Positions 36,428 through 45,916 of a DNA stretch of 52,182 bases are shown here, in pieces. The notes beneath the pieces were generated by a model. That model had not been told where the DNA came from. It did not search any database and saw only the letters and a program-made list of their open reading frames with translations. Position 1 is the first letter of the stretch, and every line of letters starts with the position of its first letter. Source of the DNA: Comamonadaceae bacterium. Lineage in GTDB: Bacteria; Pseudomonadota; Gammaproteobacteria; Burkholderiales; Burkholderiaceae_C. Location: positions 1-52,182 of the forward strand of contig CANKBG010000019.1 in NCBI GenBank assembly GCA_947479935.1, read 5' to 3'. The translations under genes and the position numbers were made by a program.

Positions 36428-37029
36428 ATTTCAACCTTGAAGTGTTGGCCGCCATGGCCATGTTTGCCTTTGTCACTTCAGTCACCCCTGGCCCCAACAA
36501 CATGATGTTGTTGGCATCGGGTGTGAATTTTGGTGTGAAGCGCACCCTACCGCATTGGTTGGGCGTGTCACTGGGTCACTTTGTCATGTTGTTGTTGGTG
36601 GGGGCTGGCTTGGAAAGTTTGTTGAAGGCTGCCCCCTTTGTGTACCAAGTCATGAAAGTGGTCGGTTTCGTTTACCTGCTTTATTTAGCGTGGGGTGTGG
36701 CGCGCAGTGGTGCGCCAGAACGTCACGGCGAAGATGCCACGCAGCCCATCAGTTTTTTAGGTGCAGCGGCTTTTCAGTGGGTGAACCCCAAGGCGTGGAT
36801 GATGGCTGTTGGCTATTTCAGCAATTACATGCCCACCGATGCATCGATCACATTTGTGGTGCTCACTTGCATGATGTTCAGTGCCATTAACTTTCCCAGT
36901 GTGGGTTTGTGGGTGTGGTTAGGGGCCAAAATAGAGCACTATTTGCAACGCGATTCGTTGCGTAAACTCTTCAATTGGACAATGGCCTTGCTTTTGGTGG
37001 TCTCTATGATTCCTGTATTATTTGTTTGA
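36424..37029 (+). CDS. LysE/RhtB family amino-acid exporter
   Basis: A 201-residue inner-membrane protein with about six helices. The family motif SVTPGPNNMMLLASGVNFG is near the start, and FQWVNPKAWMMAVG in the middle. Substrate (Lys, Thr, homoserine lactones and others in the family) unknown. It starts with GTG overlapping the gnd stop by 4 bases, an uncommon pairing that suggests joint expression. Confidence 0.9.
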   Translation: MNFNLEVLAAMAMFAFVTSVTPGPNNMMLLASGVNFGVKRTLPHWLGVSLGHFVMLLLVGAGLESLLKAAPFVYQVMKVVGFVYLLYLAWGVARSGAPERHGEDATQPISFLGAAAFQWVNPKAWMMAVGYFSNYMPTDASITFVVLTCMMFSAINFPSVGLWVWLGAKIEHYLQRDSLRKLFNWTMALLLVVSMIPVLFV

Positions 37030-37063
37030 AATTAATTTTTAAAATTTAAACTGAACAATTGAT

Positions 37064-37699
37064 ATGAAGAAAATCATCAGCCTTTTGGCGACATCTTTGT
37101 TATGCGTATCTGCCCAAGCTGGCCGTCCCTTGACTGTGGACGATGCCAACGTGAACGACACGGGTGTGGCGCACGTTGAAACATTTTGGTCGCGCGCTGC
37201 CGATGGTTCGCGCACATTCACGGTGGCGCCCACCTATTCACCTTTGCCTGGCTTAGATTTGATCGCAGTCGATACGCGCACACTTGCAGGCGGCGCGCAC
37301 AGTCAGACCTTTCAAGCCAAGATGCAAGTCACCTCACCGAAAGACAACAGCTGCCATTTTGCGTGGGTGGTGGGTACAACCCAATGGCAAAAGGGAGAAG
37401 GACAAAAATCGTTTGTATCCGCCAACACAAGTTGTGACATGGGGGTTGGTGCACTTCACGCCAGTGTGGTGAGCAGTCGCGATGCAGTCGGTCGAGACAC
37501 ACCTAGCATGGGCGTTGCCTGGGAGCAGTCTTTCGGCGCCTGGACGGGCCACATTGAATCAGTCGCTCAGCGTGCAACCAAACCCATGGTGGGCATTGGC
37601 GCGCGCACTGAGGTCAGGCCCGGCTTTCAGGTGGATGGCACTTGGGGTCGATTGGGCGGCAAGGCCCTTTTCAGCCTTGGTACCAAATTCACTTTTTAA
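37064..37699 (+). CDS. Predicted secreted/outer-membrane beta-barrel protein
   Basis: A 211-residue protein with a clear signal peptide (KKIISLLATSLLCVSAQA, cleaved before GRPL). The mature part starts with a TVDDANVNDTGVAHVE segment seen in some outer-membrane transport-like proteins, alternates polar and apolar residues like beta strands, and ends in Phe as do porins. Function not assignable. Its last bases overlap the end of the opposite FAD oxidoreductase gene by 4. Confidence 0.65.
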   Translation: MKKIISLLATSLLCVSAQAGRPLTVDDANVNDTGVAHVETFWSRAADGSRTFTVAPTYSPLPGLDLIAVDTRTLAGGAHSQTFQAKMQVTSPKDNSCHFAWVVGTTQWQKGEGQKSFVSANTSCDMGVGALHASVVSSRDAVGRDTPSMGVAWEQSFGAWTGHIESVAQRATKPMVGIGARTEVRPGFQVDGTWGRLGGKALFSLGTKFTF

Positions 37700-39528
37700 A
37701 CAGGCGGATGCAGTGGCAATTCACGCAGTGACTTCGCCAAAGCTTCAGCCACTTTGATGCCATCGACGCCCGCCGACAAAATGCCGCCGGCATAACTGGC
37801 ACCTTCACCCGCGGGATACAGCCCCCGTGTATTTAAACTTTGGAAGTTGTCGCCGCGCGTCATTTTGAGCGGTGAAGAGGTTCGTGTTTCCACGCCCGTG
37901 AGCACAGCATCATGCATGTCATAGCCCTTGATCTTGCGGCCAAAGACGGGCAGTGCTTCGCGCATGGCTTCAATGGCATAGGCGGGCAACACTTCAGACA
38001 AGTCACCCAAGCTCACGCCCGGTTTGTAAGAAGGCACCACATCACCCCATTCTTTGGAGGCACGTGTTGCTAAAAAATCACCAACCAACTGTCCCGGGGC
38101 TGCGTAGTTTTCACCGCCGGCCACGAAGGCTTTAGATTCCAATTGACGTTGCAACACGATGCCCGACAAGGGGTGATAAGCCTTGGGTGTTTGTTGTGCC
38201 ATGCCTTGCGCTTGTGTCGCCCATTTCAAGCCATCCGATTCTCCAAAGGCAGCTTGCCACGCTGCCACATCAAGGGGGTAATCGGAAGGTTCGATGGCCA
38301 CCACCATGCCAGCGTTGGCATTCCGTTCGTTGCGTGAATATTGGCTCATGCCGTTGGTCACCACGCGTCCGGCTTCGCTGGTAGCGGCCACCACTGTACC
38401 ACCGGGGCACATGCAAAAGCTGTACACGGCACGACCGTTTTGCGCATGGTGTACCAGCTTGTAATCGGCCGCACCCAACAAGGGATGGCCTGCATGGCGG
38501 CCCCAACGTGCTGCATCGATCACGCTTTGGGGATGTTCAATCCGAACGCCAACTGAAAACGCTTTGGCTTGCATGTAAACGCCGCGCTCGTAAAGCAATG
38601 TGAAGGTGTCACGTGCACTGTGACCCAAAGCGAGCACCACATGACCCGTTGCCAAGTAGGAACGCGCGCCTGTGTTGCGATCTTCCATGTGCAAGCCTGT
38701 GACTTGTCGACCCGAGACTGTGTTTTCAATGTCGATGTCGACCACGCGTTGTTCAAAACGAACTTCCCCGCCCAGTGCAATGATTTGTTCGCGCAAGTTT
38801 TCGACCACCTTCACCAATTTGAAGGTGCCAATGTGCGGGTGGGCTGCAAACAAAATGTCGCTGGGTGCGCCAGCGTTGACAAACTCGTTCATGACCTTGC
38901 GACCCAGATGACGCGGATCTTTGATTTGGCTGTAAAGCTTGCCGTCTGAAAAAGTGCCGGCACCGCCTTCGCCAAATTGCACATTGCTTTCGGGGTTGAG
39001 AGTTTTCTTGCGCCACAAACCCCATGTGTCTTTGGTGCGCTGGCGCACGGGGCTGCCGCGCTCTATGACAATGGGCTTGAAGCCCATTTGCGCCAAGCTC
39101 AGCGCCGCAAAAATTCCGCAAGGCCCAAAGCCCACCACCACCGGCCGCTCTCCTTCTTGCAGGCCAAAATTGGCAGGTGCATGGCAAGGAGCCTGCCACG
39201 TCATGTTGGGGGTAGATTGAATGTGAGGGTGCTTGGGAAACTGAGCAAGCAGCGGTGCTTCGGCCGCAGCGTCTTTCAAAGTCACATCGACAATGAAAAC
39301 CGCCCACAAATCGGCCTTGCGCGCATCAAAGCTGCGCTTGAAAACATGCAATTGGTCGATGGTGTTGGCCTCAATGCTGAGCGCTTGAGCAGCCAGTTGA
39401 CGAAGCGCAACTTCGGGATGCGGCGGTGGTATGCGATCTTCATCCGTTTCGAAAGGGGCATCCGCTGCGCGGCGAACTTCGACCGGCAAAGCGGTCAAGG
39501 GCAGTTTCAGTTCTGAAATTCGAATCAT
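37696..39528 (-). CDS. FAD-dependent oxidoreductase (COG2509-type)
   Basis: A 610-residue flavoprotein. An N-terminal 100-residue domain precedes the dinucleotide-binding VVVGFGPCGIFAALSLA; later blocks are NVQFGEGGAGTFSDGKL, SFCMCPGGTVV and the C-terminal GLYPAGEGASYAGGI. The family is broad and uncharacterised; a quinone or disulfide substrate is possible. It ends in the barrel gene and is followed upstream by cysK after 55 bases on the same strand. Confidence 0.85.
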   Translation of the reverse strand: MIRISELKLPLTALPVEVRRAADAPFETDEDRIPPPHPEVALRQLAAQALSIEANTIDQLHVFKRSFDARKADLWAVFIVDVTLKDAAAEAPLLAQFPKHPHIQSTPNMTWQAPCHAPANFGLQEGERPVVVGFGPCGIFAALSLAQMGFKPIVIERGSPVRQRTKDTWGLWRKKTLNPESNVQFGEGGAGTFSDGKLYSQIKDPRHLGRKVMNEFVNAGAPSDILFAAHPHIGTFKLVKVVENLREQIIALGGEVRFEQRVVDIDIENTVSGRQVTGLHMEDRNTGARSYLATGHVVLALGHSARDTFTLLYERGVYMQAKAFSVGVRIEHPQSVIDAARWGRHAGHPLLGAADYKLVHHAQNGRAVYSFCMCPGGTVVAATSEAGRVVTNGMSQYSRNERNANAGMVVAIEPSDYPLDVAAWQAAFGESDGLKWATQAQGMAQQTPKAYHPLSGIVLQRQLESKAFVAGGENYAAPGQLVGDFLATRASKEWGDVVPSYKPGVSLGDLSEVLPAYAIEAMREALPVFGRKIKGYDMHDAVLTGVETRTSSPLKMTRGDNFQSLNTRGLYPAGEGASYAGGILSAGVDGIKVAEALAKSLRELPLHPPV

Positions 39529-39583
39529 GGCGATCGGTGATGAGGCTTGTGGTTATCAAGCAGACCCACCGATTATCGCGCGT

Positions 39584-40501
39584 TTAGTTTGGCAAGAAGC
39601 CTTCAATCGACAAGTAACGCTCACCGGTGTCGTAGTTGAAACCTAGCACGGTGGCGCCGGCAGGCAGATCTTTCAATTTCTGCGCAATTGCAGCCAAGGT
39701 GGCGCCCGAAGAAATGCCCACCAACAGACCTTCTTCGCGGGCAGAGCGGCGTGCGTATTCGCGCGCGTCTTCAGCGTCCACTTGAATCACACCGTCTAGC
39801 AAACTGGTGTCGAGGTTTTTAGGAATGAAGCCAGCGCCAATGCCTTGAATGGGATGAGGTGCAGGCGAGCCGCCCGAAATGACGGGCGAAGCTGTCGGTT
39901 CAACAGCAAACACTTTGAGGTTTGGAAATTTGGCTTTCAACACCTTGGCCGAGCCAGTTAAATGGCCGCCTGTGCCGACGCCAGTGATGATGGCATCAAT
40001 GCCATCCGGAAAGTCGGCCAAAATTTCTTGGGCCGTGGTGCGCACGTGAACTTCCACGTTGGCAGGATTTTCAAACTGCTGTGGCATCCATGCGCCGGGC
40101 GTGCTGGCCACCAACTCTTCAGCCCTGGCGATGGAGCCCTTCATGCCTTTTTCGCGGGGTGTGAGGTCAAACGTGGCGCCATAGGCCAACATCAAACGGC
40201 GACGTTCAATCGACATGCTATCGGGCATCACCAAGATCAATTTATAGCCCTTCACAGCGGCCACCATGGCCAAGCCAATGCCGGTATTGCCAGAAGTGGG
40301 TTCAATGATGGTGCCGCCGGGTTTGAGAGCGCCGGATTTTTCGGCATCTTCCACCATGGCCAAGGCAATGCGGTCTTTCACAGAACCTCCAGGATTGCTG
40401 CGTTCAGATTTGATCCACACATTGGCATGGGCACCAAACAATTTGTTGATGCGAATATGAGGCGTGTTGCCAATGGTTTGTAAGACGTTTTGTGCTTTCA
40501 T
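39584..40501 (-). CDS. cysK: Cysteine synthase A (O-acetylserine sulfhydrylase)
   Basis: A 305-residue PLP enzyme making Cys from O-acetylserine and sulfide. The PLP Lys is K42 in [18 protein letters not shown] binds substrate and [10 protein letters not shown] the phosphate. ATG 40501 is chosen; the frame is open to 40723 but over the rnpB region. It is divergent from rnpB, and the promoter region is shared. Confidence 0.96.
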   Translation of the reverse strand: MKAQNVLQTIGNTPHIRINKLFGAHANVWIKSERSNPGGSVKDRIALAMVEDAEKSGALKPGGTIIEPTSGNTGIGLAMVAAVKGYKLILVMPDSMSIERRRLMLAYGATFDLTPREKGMKGSIARAEELVASTPGAWMPQQFENPANVEVHVRTTAQEILADFPDGIDAIITGVGTGGHLTGSAKVLKAKFPNLKVFAVEPTASPVISGGSPAPHPIQGIGAGFIPKNLDTSLLDGVIQVDAEDAREYARRSAREEGLLVGISSGATLAAIAQKLKDLPAGATVLGFNYDTGERYLSIEGFLPN

Positions 40502-40614
40502 GATGGCTGTCCTTGTGTTTTGAAAAGTTGGCATTTGTTCGATGGTGACTGATTTTGTCTTACTTGTTCTGTCAATTGATGCATATGGATATGCCGCGAG
40601 GCGATAATGGCGTT

Positions 40615-41012
40615 GTGAAGCCTGCCAGACCGCCGCTGGTGCTAGCTGAAATGTGATGGCGCAAGCCATTGCACAAAAGCCATGGCGCAAGATTTTCTTG
40701 CGCCATGGGCCGAAAGGCCGCACTGGAGGAACGTCCGGACTGCACAGGACAGCGTAGGAGGTAACACCTCTCCACCGAAAGGCCGCAAGGCACCAAGGTG
40801 AGGATTAGAGCAACAGAGACGAGCCGATTCAGTTCGGGTGAAACGGGCAATCTCTACGCGCAGCAATACCAAGTAGGCACACGTTGATCTGGTTCCGGAG
40901 AGTGTGCGGGTAGGTAGCGCCGAGCCGAGTGGGCAACCCTCGGCCCAGAGTAATGGCGGTCACATTGGGGGCAACTCCAATGCACAGAATCCGGCTTATC
41001 GGTGGGCTTCAC
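40615..41012 (+). ncRNA. rnpB: RNase P RNA (class A)
   Basis: About 398 bases with the conserved P4 strands and core: GGAGGAACGTCCGGACT near 40725, GGATTAGAGCAACAGAGA in the middle, ACAGAATCCGGCTTATCGG near the end. The closing P1 helix is GTGAAGCC (40615) with GGCTTCAC (41012). A GATAAT -10 box is at 40603-40608, placing the start about 7 bases before the helix, and a T-run (41015-41020) follows for termination. It is the catalytic subunit that trims tRNA 5' ends. Confidence 0.95.
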
Positions 41013-41036
41013 ACTTTTTTAGGGGCTTTAAAAAGC

Positions 41037-41062
41037 AAAAAAAACGCGCTGAGAAGCGCGTT
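41037..41062 (-). terminator. Intrinsic terminator of the Rrf2-type regulator gene
   Basis: On the minus strand, AACGCGCT pairs with AGCGCGTT around a 4-base loop and is followed by eight T residues. It is 24 bases past the stop of the regulator gene. Confidence 0.85.
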
Positions 41063-41086
41063 GTGGGTGGGCTCAATATTGGAAGT

Positions 41087-41614
41087 TCAACGAGTGGGCA
41101 CCAAACTGGCGGCCAGCGCAAACACAGAATTGGGCACGTTCATTTTCACGGGTTGGCTTTTGGGCTTGGCAAAAACACCGCGCTTCACCACAGAGGGTGC
41201 TGGCTCTACGGTCACGCCTTTGGCGCGTTGCTCAGATACCAACTGGCGCAAACTGATGGACTGCAAATGTGCCAACATTTTTTCATTCAAGCTGGCCCAC
41301 AACTCACTGCTCATCCAATTGCTGCCTTCAGAGTTGGTGGCATCTTCGGCGTCAGCCGAACTGTCCACCGCACTGACAATGTCGGCCATGGTGATTTTTT
41401 CGGCATTGCGTGCCAAAGAATAACCACCGCCTGGGCCGCGTGTGCTTTCCACCAATTGGTGTTGGCGCAGTTTGCTAAACAGTTGCTCCAAATAGGAGAG
41501 CGAAATTTGGTGACGTTCGCTGATGGCCGAAAGCGAAACAGGTCCTCGATCTTCGCGCAATGCGACATCGATCATGGCCGTCACGGCAAAACGACTTTTG
41601 GTGCTCAAACGCAT
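41087..41614 (-). CDS. Rrf2/IscR-like regulator without cysteines
   Basis: A 175-residue winged-helix regulator. The N-terminal half (MRLSTKSRFAVTAMIDVA, then SLSYLEQLFSKLRQHQLVES and GPGGGYSLAR) is IscR-like. The three cysteines that hold the [2Fe-2S] cluster in IscR should fall at about residues 91-101, where DATNSEGSNW stands, and the whole protein has no Cys. It therefore cannot bind a cluster through cysteines. It should act as a constitutive or differently sensed regulator; targets unknown. It lies between rnpB and an S4/pseudouridine-synthase-like gene, not in an isc operon. Confidence 0.85.
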   Translation of the reverse strand: MRLSTKSRFAVTAMIDVALREDRGPVSLSAISERHQISLSYLEQLFSKLRQHQLVESTRGPGGGYSLARNAEKITMADIVSAVDSSADAEDATNSEGSNWMSSELWASLNEKMLAHLQSISLRQLVSEQRAKGVTVEPAPSVVKRGVFAKPKSQPVKMNVPNSVFALAASLVPTR

Positions 41615-41756
41615 GGTGGTTTCCTTTCAGCGCAAGCGAAGAATCCATACACAGTACATTTTCTCAAACTTACAACCACAATTGAGGATGACCCGATAAA
41701 TTTCAAGGGCTTCAAGCCTCAGAATGTCGCAAAAATGCGCCAAAAGGCGGTTTTTA

Positions 41757-42482
41757 TCAGAATCTTTCGTAGGGCATGAGGGCCCGCCACTGGCCGGGCG
41801 TCAAGGGCGCCATCAAAACACGCCCCATTCTGACCCTTTTGAGGCCTATCAGCCGCAGGCCCGTATTTTCAATGACGCCTGCCGCATACCCCGGCTGGTA
41901 CCCTTTAAAAGCCATGCGCAAACCGGTCTTTTTGGGGCTTTCGCTGCTGATGCTTGTTTTAAGGCCAGTGGGGCACATTGTGTAAAGCTGATCAGGACTG
42001 ACAGGGCCATGAACCTCAGCCAACATTTCATGCTCAAGGGGCTGACGTTCGTCTTGGAGTTTGCGCAGCATGTTGGGGTCTTCTGACAGCACAACCATGC
42101 CCGAGGCCGCATCTTCCAAAGCGGCGCCACATTGCAGCAATTTTTGTAACCTGAGGGTGAGACTGATGCCCGACCTGTCTTGGTTCGATCGCATGTCTGC
42201 CGTCAAGCCTTTCCAGACGTTGGTGTGGCCTTTCAGCAAGCAACTTTGGCCGGTTGTTTTGTGCATGATCAGCGTGAGCAAAGGCACCTTGCCGCGCTGT
42301 GCTGTGCTGTGAATGTCAATGTTTTGTTCGGTCACGCGATGTGCGGGTTCGTCTACCACCACGCCATCAACTTTGACCCAGCCTCCCACAATCACTTGCT
42401 CTGCCTCACTGCGAGAACATTTCAAAATATCGGCCACGCGCTTGGACAGGCGAATGCCTTCGGTTTCAGTGATTTCATTCAT
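41757..42482 (-). CDS. S4-domain pseudouridine-synthase-like protein with altered catalytic motif
   Basis: A 241-residue protein with an N-terminal S4 RNA-binding domain (IRLSKRVADILKCSRSEAEQ) and a RsuA/RluB-type fold. The family motif GRLD is AALE here (residues about 120-123, AALEDAASGMVVL), so the catalytic Asp is replaced. I recall that other Burkholderiales proteins share this change. It may be an RNA-binding protein that no longer isomerises uridine. ATG 42482 is preferred to a TTG at 42491. Confidence 0.8.
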   Translation of the reverse strand: MNEITETEGIRLSKRVADILKCSRSEAEQVIVGGWVKVDGVVVDEPAHRVTEQNIDIHSTAQRGKVPLLTLIMHKTTGQSCLLKGHTNVWKGLTADMRSNQDRSGISLTLRLQKLLQCGAALEDAASGMVVLSEDPNMLRKLQDERQPLEHEMLAEVHGPVSPDQLYTMCPTGLKTSISSESPKKTGLRMAFKGYQPGYAAGVIENTGLRLIGLKRVRMGRVLMAPLTPGQWRALMPYERF

Positions 42483-42497
42483 GGAGGTCAAACCAAC

Positions 42498-44138
42498 TCA
42501 GTTGTTGCCAGGGGGCATGGACTGAATGCGGTCCACATGGGCTTGTAAAGACCTCGCGGCCACTGGCCACAAACGTTCAGGCACATCGTCGTAGGCATGG
42601 GCCACCCATTCTTCCAGAGTGCCATGCGGCAAAGCACGCATGGCCGCAATCACTTTGGCTTCGCGTTTCAAACGATGTGCCTTGAGTTGTGCAATGGCTT
42701 GCGCAGCAAAACCCAACACATAACCATGCGCCGGCAAAATGAATTCAAGGTGATGCGTTTGACATTGAGCGGCCAACAAATCCAATGATTCAAGGTAATC
42801 ATTCATGTTGCCATCGGGCGGATTGACCACCGTGGTGCTGCCGTTCAACACATGATCGCCAGAAAACAGAAGTCCATCTTCCTGCAAAGCCAAACACAGG
42901 TGATTGGCAGCGTGGCCAGGGGTATGAACCACTTTCAAACTGTGCTCACCCAGTTGCAAAATTTCACCATTCGCCAATTCACGATCGGGTGTGAATTGGC
43001 TTTGGGCATTGGCGGTGCTGGCAGACGACAAACCCAAAATGGGCGGCTTCCCGATGGCCTGACCGTTGCACAAGGCTTGCAAAGGCTTTGCGCCTGGAGA
43101 ATGGTCTGGGTGTGAGTGGGTACACACAATCATTCGAATTTGACCTCCAGTAGCTCGCCAAATTCTGTCCAAATGATCCTTGTCAGCTGGGCCTGGATCA
43201 ATCACGATGTAGCCACTTTGAGGGTCGCCCACCCAGTACGTGTTGGTGCCAGGGCCCGTCATCACGCCGGGGTTGGGCGCGGTCAGACGTTGGACGTTTT
43301 TCAAAAGTGAAACGGGGTGATCGGACTGCCAATCCAGGTGATGCACGATTTGGCCGTCTGGGCTGGTAAGTGCCAATTCGCCGAAAGGCGATTCATGCTC
43401 CATGTAGCGAACTTCCTCGCCCGCCAACCATCCCGCCCGCGGGCAACTGGTCCACAGGGGCTCATCGTTCACAGCACACGCGTTCAATACGTCTTGTACT
43501 TTTTCAAAATGAGTCAGGCGCTGCAGGGTTCTGATGGTGGGAAAAACGATGAAGAATTCGCCAGCCTCATGTCTCTTTAAGGCGTCGGTAGGGCGCACCC
43601 AGACCGGCTCAAATTGCTCTGATTCGTCGGCCACGGGCGTTTGTCCCTCCGGCATGCGGGCCACCAAAAAGGGCACATCAAAACGCTTGGGTAAATCGCG
43701 ATCCGTGATCCAATGCGCCAACACATAAACCTGATCGGCGGCCAGTTTGAGGCCACCTTCGGCGCACTGCGCTGCAAAGGGCCGGTTTCTGTCAAGGGCT
43801 GCAATGTCCTGCGCTGATGCCATATTGTGGTCGTTGCGGTAGGCCAGCAAAATGCCCAATTCTTCGAAACTCTCACGAATGGCCGCAATGGCTTGCGTGA
43901 GGTGTAAGTCGCTCTGTGTCGGTCGCCTGACGGCCAGTTCGTGAGAGGCCGTATCGAGGGCATCAACCCCGCCGCCCGGAAAAACATAAGCGCCAGGCGC
44001 AAAACTGGCCGTCAATGAGCGGCGCGTCATGAGCACTTCGATGCCTTGGGCACTGTCGCGCAGCAACAGCACCGTGGCAGCGGGACGCGGGACAACGGAT
44101 TCTCGTTGAGGGTGTAAAAGTTGTTGAGGTCTAACCAT
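42498..44138 (-). CDS. Nudix hydrolase / MBL-fold hydrolase fusion
   Basis: A 546-residue protein from the ATG at 44138 (longer frame to 44288 possible). The N-terminal half is a Nudix domain of NUDT19-like type: VLMTRRSLTASFAPGAYVFPGGGVD, an insert, then RESFEELGI. The C-terminal half is a metallo-beta-lactamase domain with the complete HSHPDH, followed by HTPGHAANHL and FSGDHVL, similar to LACTB2-type enzymes. A joint role on CoA/nucleotide esters is plausible but not shown. It lies divergent from dapF. Confidence 0.85.
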   Translation of the reverse strand: MVRPQQLLHPQRESVVPRPAATVLLLRDSAQGIEVLMTRRSLTASFAPGAYVFPGGGVDALDTASHELAVRRPTQSDLHLTQAIAAIRESFEELGILLAYRNDHNMASAQDIAALDRNRPFAAQCAEGGLKLAADQVYVLAHWITDRDLPKRFDVPFLVARMPEGQTPVADESEQFEPVWVRPTDALKRHEAGEFFIVFPTIRTLQRLTHFEKVQDVLNACAVNDEPLWTSCPRAGWLAGEEVRYMEHESPFGELALTSPDGQIVHHLDWQSDHPVSLLKNVQRLTAPNPGVMTGPGTNTYWVGDPQSGYIVIDPGPADKDHLDRIWRATGGQIRMIVCTHSHPDHSPGAKPLQALCNGQAIGKPPILGLSSASTANAQSQFTPDRELANGEILQLGEHSLKVVHTPGHAANHLCLALQEDGLLFSGDHVLNGSTTVVNPPDGNMNDYLESLDLLAAQCQTHHLEFILPAHGYVLGFAAQAIAQLKAHRLKREAKVIAAMRALPHGTLEEWVAHAYDDVPERLWPVAARSLQAHVDRIQSMPPGNN

Positions 44139-44211
44139 GCTTGGATTATCCGCGCATTGGAGCCTGAATTGCCCGTTTTCAGGCCAGCCCTGAAGCGAGG
44201 ATAATTCGGTC

Positions 44212-45123
44212 ATGCGAATTCGCTTTACCAAAATGCAAGGGGCCGGCAACGATTTTGTGGTGCTAGACGAAACTCGAGCGCGCCACAACTTCAGTACAGC
44301 CCAATACAGATTCTTGGCAGACCGGCACTTTGGTGTGGGCGCCGATCAAATCCTCACGGTGCGACCTGCACCCAATGCCACTTTAGATTTTGAGTACATC
44401 ATTCACAACGCCGATGGTGGCGAGGTAGAACACTGTGGCAATGGTGCGCGTTGCTTTTTGCGTTATGTGCGCGACAAGGGCCTGACCACCAAAGACACGG
44501 TTCGCGTGAAAATACAGCAAGGCGAAATTGAACTGCGGATGAATGCCGATGGCCGGGTCACTGTCAACATGGGCGCACCTGTTTTAGATTTTCGGAAGGT
44601 GCCTTTCAATGCCTCTGGCCTTTCGAACACGCTGGTCAACGCTTGTGAAGTTTGGGACCTCCCTTTGAGTGGTGGCCATACACATTTCAACAAACAGACA
44701 ACTTCTCATGTGGCCCATGTAGTGGCCCTTTCTATGGGCAATCCACACGCAGTTCAAGTGGTTGATAACGTAGACACCACACCGGTTCTCACAGATGGGC
44801 CGCTGATTGAAAACCACACCGCATTTCCAAACCGTGTGAATGCCGGTTTCATGCAAGTGCTCACGCGACATTCAGTGCGCCTTCGTGTTTATGAGCGCGG
44901 CGCAGGCGAAACCTTGTCGTGTGGCACAGGCGCTTGTGCAGCCGTGGTGACTGGCATACGTTTGGGCTTGTTAGACCCACAAGTCGATGTGCAAACGCAC
45001 GGCGGCCTATTGACCATTGAATGGCAGGGAGACGCTTTGAATGACGCCAGACAGCCGGTGTTCATGACAGGTCCTGCCACCTCCGTGTTTGAAGGTGAAA
45101 TTGACATTCCCGATGGCGTCTGA
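44212..45123 (+). CDS. dapF: Diaminopimelate epimerase
   Basis: A 303-residue enzyme converting LL- to meso-diaminopimelate for lysine and peptidoglycan. The two catalytic Cys are C75 (EHCGNGAR) and C237 (SCGTGACA). GAGGA lies about 10 bases before ATG 44212. It leads the dapF-DUF484-xerC series known in many proteobacteria. Confidence 0.96.
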   Translation: MRIRFTKMQGAGNDFVVLDETRARHNFSTAQYRFLADRHFGVGADQILTVRPAPNATLDFEYIIHNADGGEVEHCGNGARCFLRYVRDKGLTTKDTVRVKIQQGEIELRMNADGRVTVNMGAPVLDFRKVPFNASGLSNTLVNACEVWDLPLSGGHTHFNKQTTSHVAHVVALSMGNPHAVQVVDNVDTTPVLTDGPLIENHTAFPNRVNAGFMQVLTRHSVRLRVYERGAGETLSCGTGACAAVVTGIRLGLLDPQVDVQTHGGLLTIEWQGDALNDARQPVFMTGPATSVFEGEIDIPDGV

Positions 45124-45217
45124 TGGCACTGTTCGACAAAACTTTGGTTGAGTAACATCTAAACCCGTCACTTCATGATTTAGAAATTTAGAAATTGAAT
45201 AATTCAGAAAGCCAGGC

Positions 45218-45913
45218 ATGACCTCCACTTCGATCAATCCGATGAATCCCATAACTGAAGGCGACATTGCCGATTTTTTAGCCAATACGCCAGATTTTTT
45301 CGAAAGGCACGCCCAGCTGCTTTCCAGTGTGCAGTTGTTAAGCCCAGATAACCATCGTTCAGTGAGTTTGCAAGAGCGTCAAGCCCAAATGTTGCGCGAT
45401 AAAATCCGGGCGCTAGAAATGCGCATCATGGACATGATTCGCCATGGCAATGAAAACATGATCATCACAGAGAAAATGCAAAAATGGGCCTGTGAATTGT
45501 TACAAACACCCGCCGCGCTTCGAGTGCCCTCTGCGCTCAAAAATATTGAATTACGTTTCCAAGTGCCGCAGGTGGCCGTGCGTTTGTGGGGTGTCTCAGA
45601 AGCCTTTGCGAAAGCCGATTTCAGCCAAGCCGTCAGTGAAGATGTGAAGCAAGCTGCAGCCAGTTATGTGACGCCATTTGTGGGTGCTAGTTCTGGCATT
45701 GAAGCCGTTCAATGGTTGCAAGAGCCTGCACAAGCGGCCTCTGTGGCGCTGTTGCCTTTGCGTTTGAGCAAAGACCAAACACCGTTTGGCTTGCTGGTGT
45801 TGGCCTCGCCCGATGCCCAGCGTTTTCACAGCGGCATGGGCACAGATTTCTTGGAACATTTGGCAGAACTCTGCGGTGCGGCATTGTCTGCTTTACTGCC
45901 TTCAAAGGGTTAA
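45218..45913 (+). CDS. DUF484 family protein
   Basis: A 231-residue protein of the DUF484 (GAF-like) family; ADFLANTPDFFERHAQLL near the start and SVSLQERQAQMLRDKIRALE are typical. Its function is unknown, and it is often encoded between dapF and xerC as here. The gap of 94 bases to dapF contains AT-rich direct repeats (ATTTAGAAATTTAGAAATTG). Confidence 0.88.
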   Translation: MTSTSINPMNPITEGDIADFLANTPDFFERHAQLLSSVQLLSPDNHRSVSLQERQAQMLRDKIRALEMRIMDMIRHGNENMIITEKMQKWACELLQTPAALRVPSALKNIELRFQVPQVAVRLWGVSEAFAKADFSQAVSEDVKQAAASYVTPFVGASSGIEAVQWLQEPAQAASVALLPLRLSKDQTPFGLLVLASPDAQRFHSGMGTDFLEHLAELCGAALSALLPSKG

Positions 45914-45916
45914 GCC

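Noticed and set aside
44211..44214. A second shared CATG start pair at dapF and the Nudix-MBL gene
   Set aside because: The in-frame ATG at 44213 would overlap the dapF start, but the later ATG at 44138 fits the Nudix domain start better, so the overlap is probably not real.
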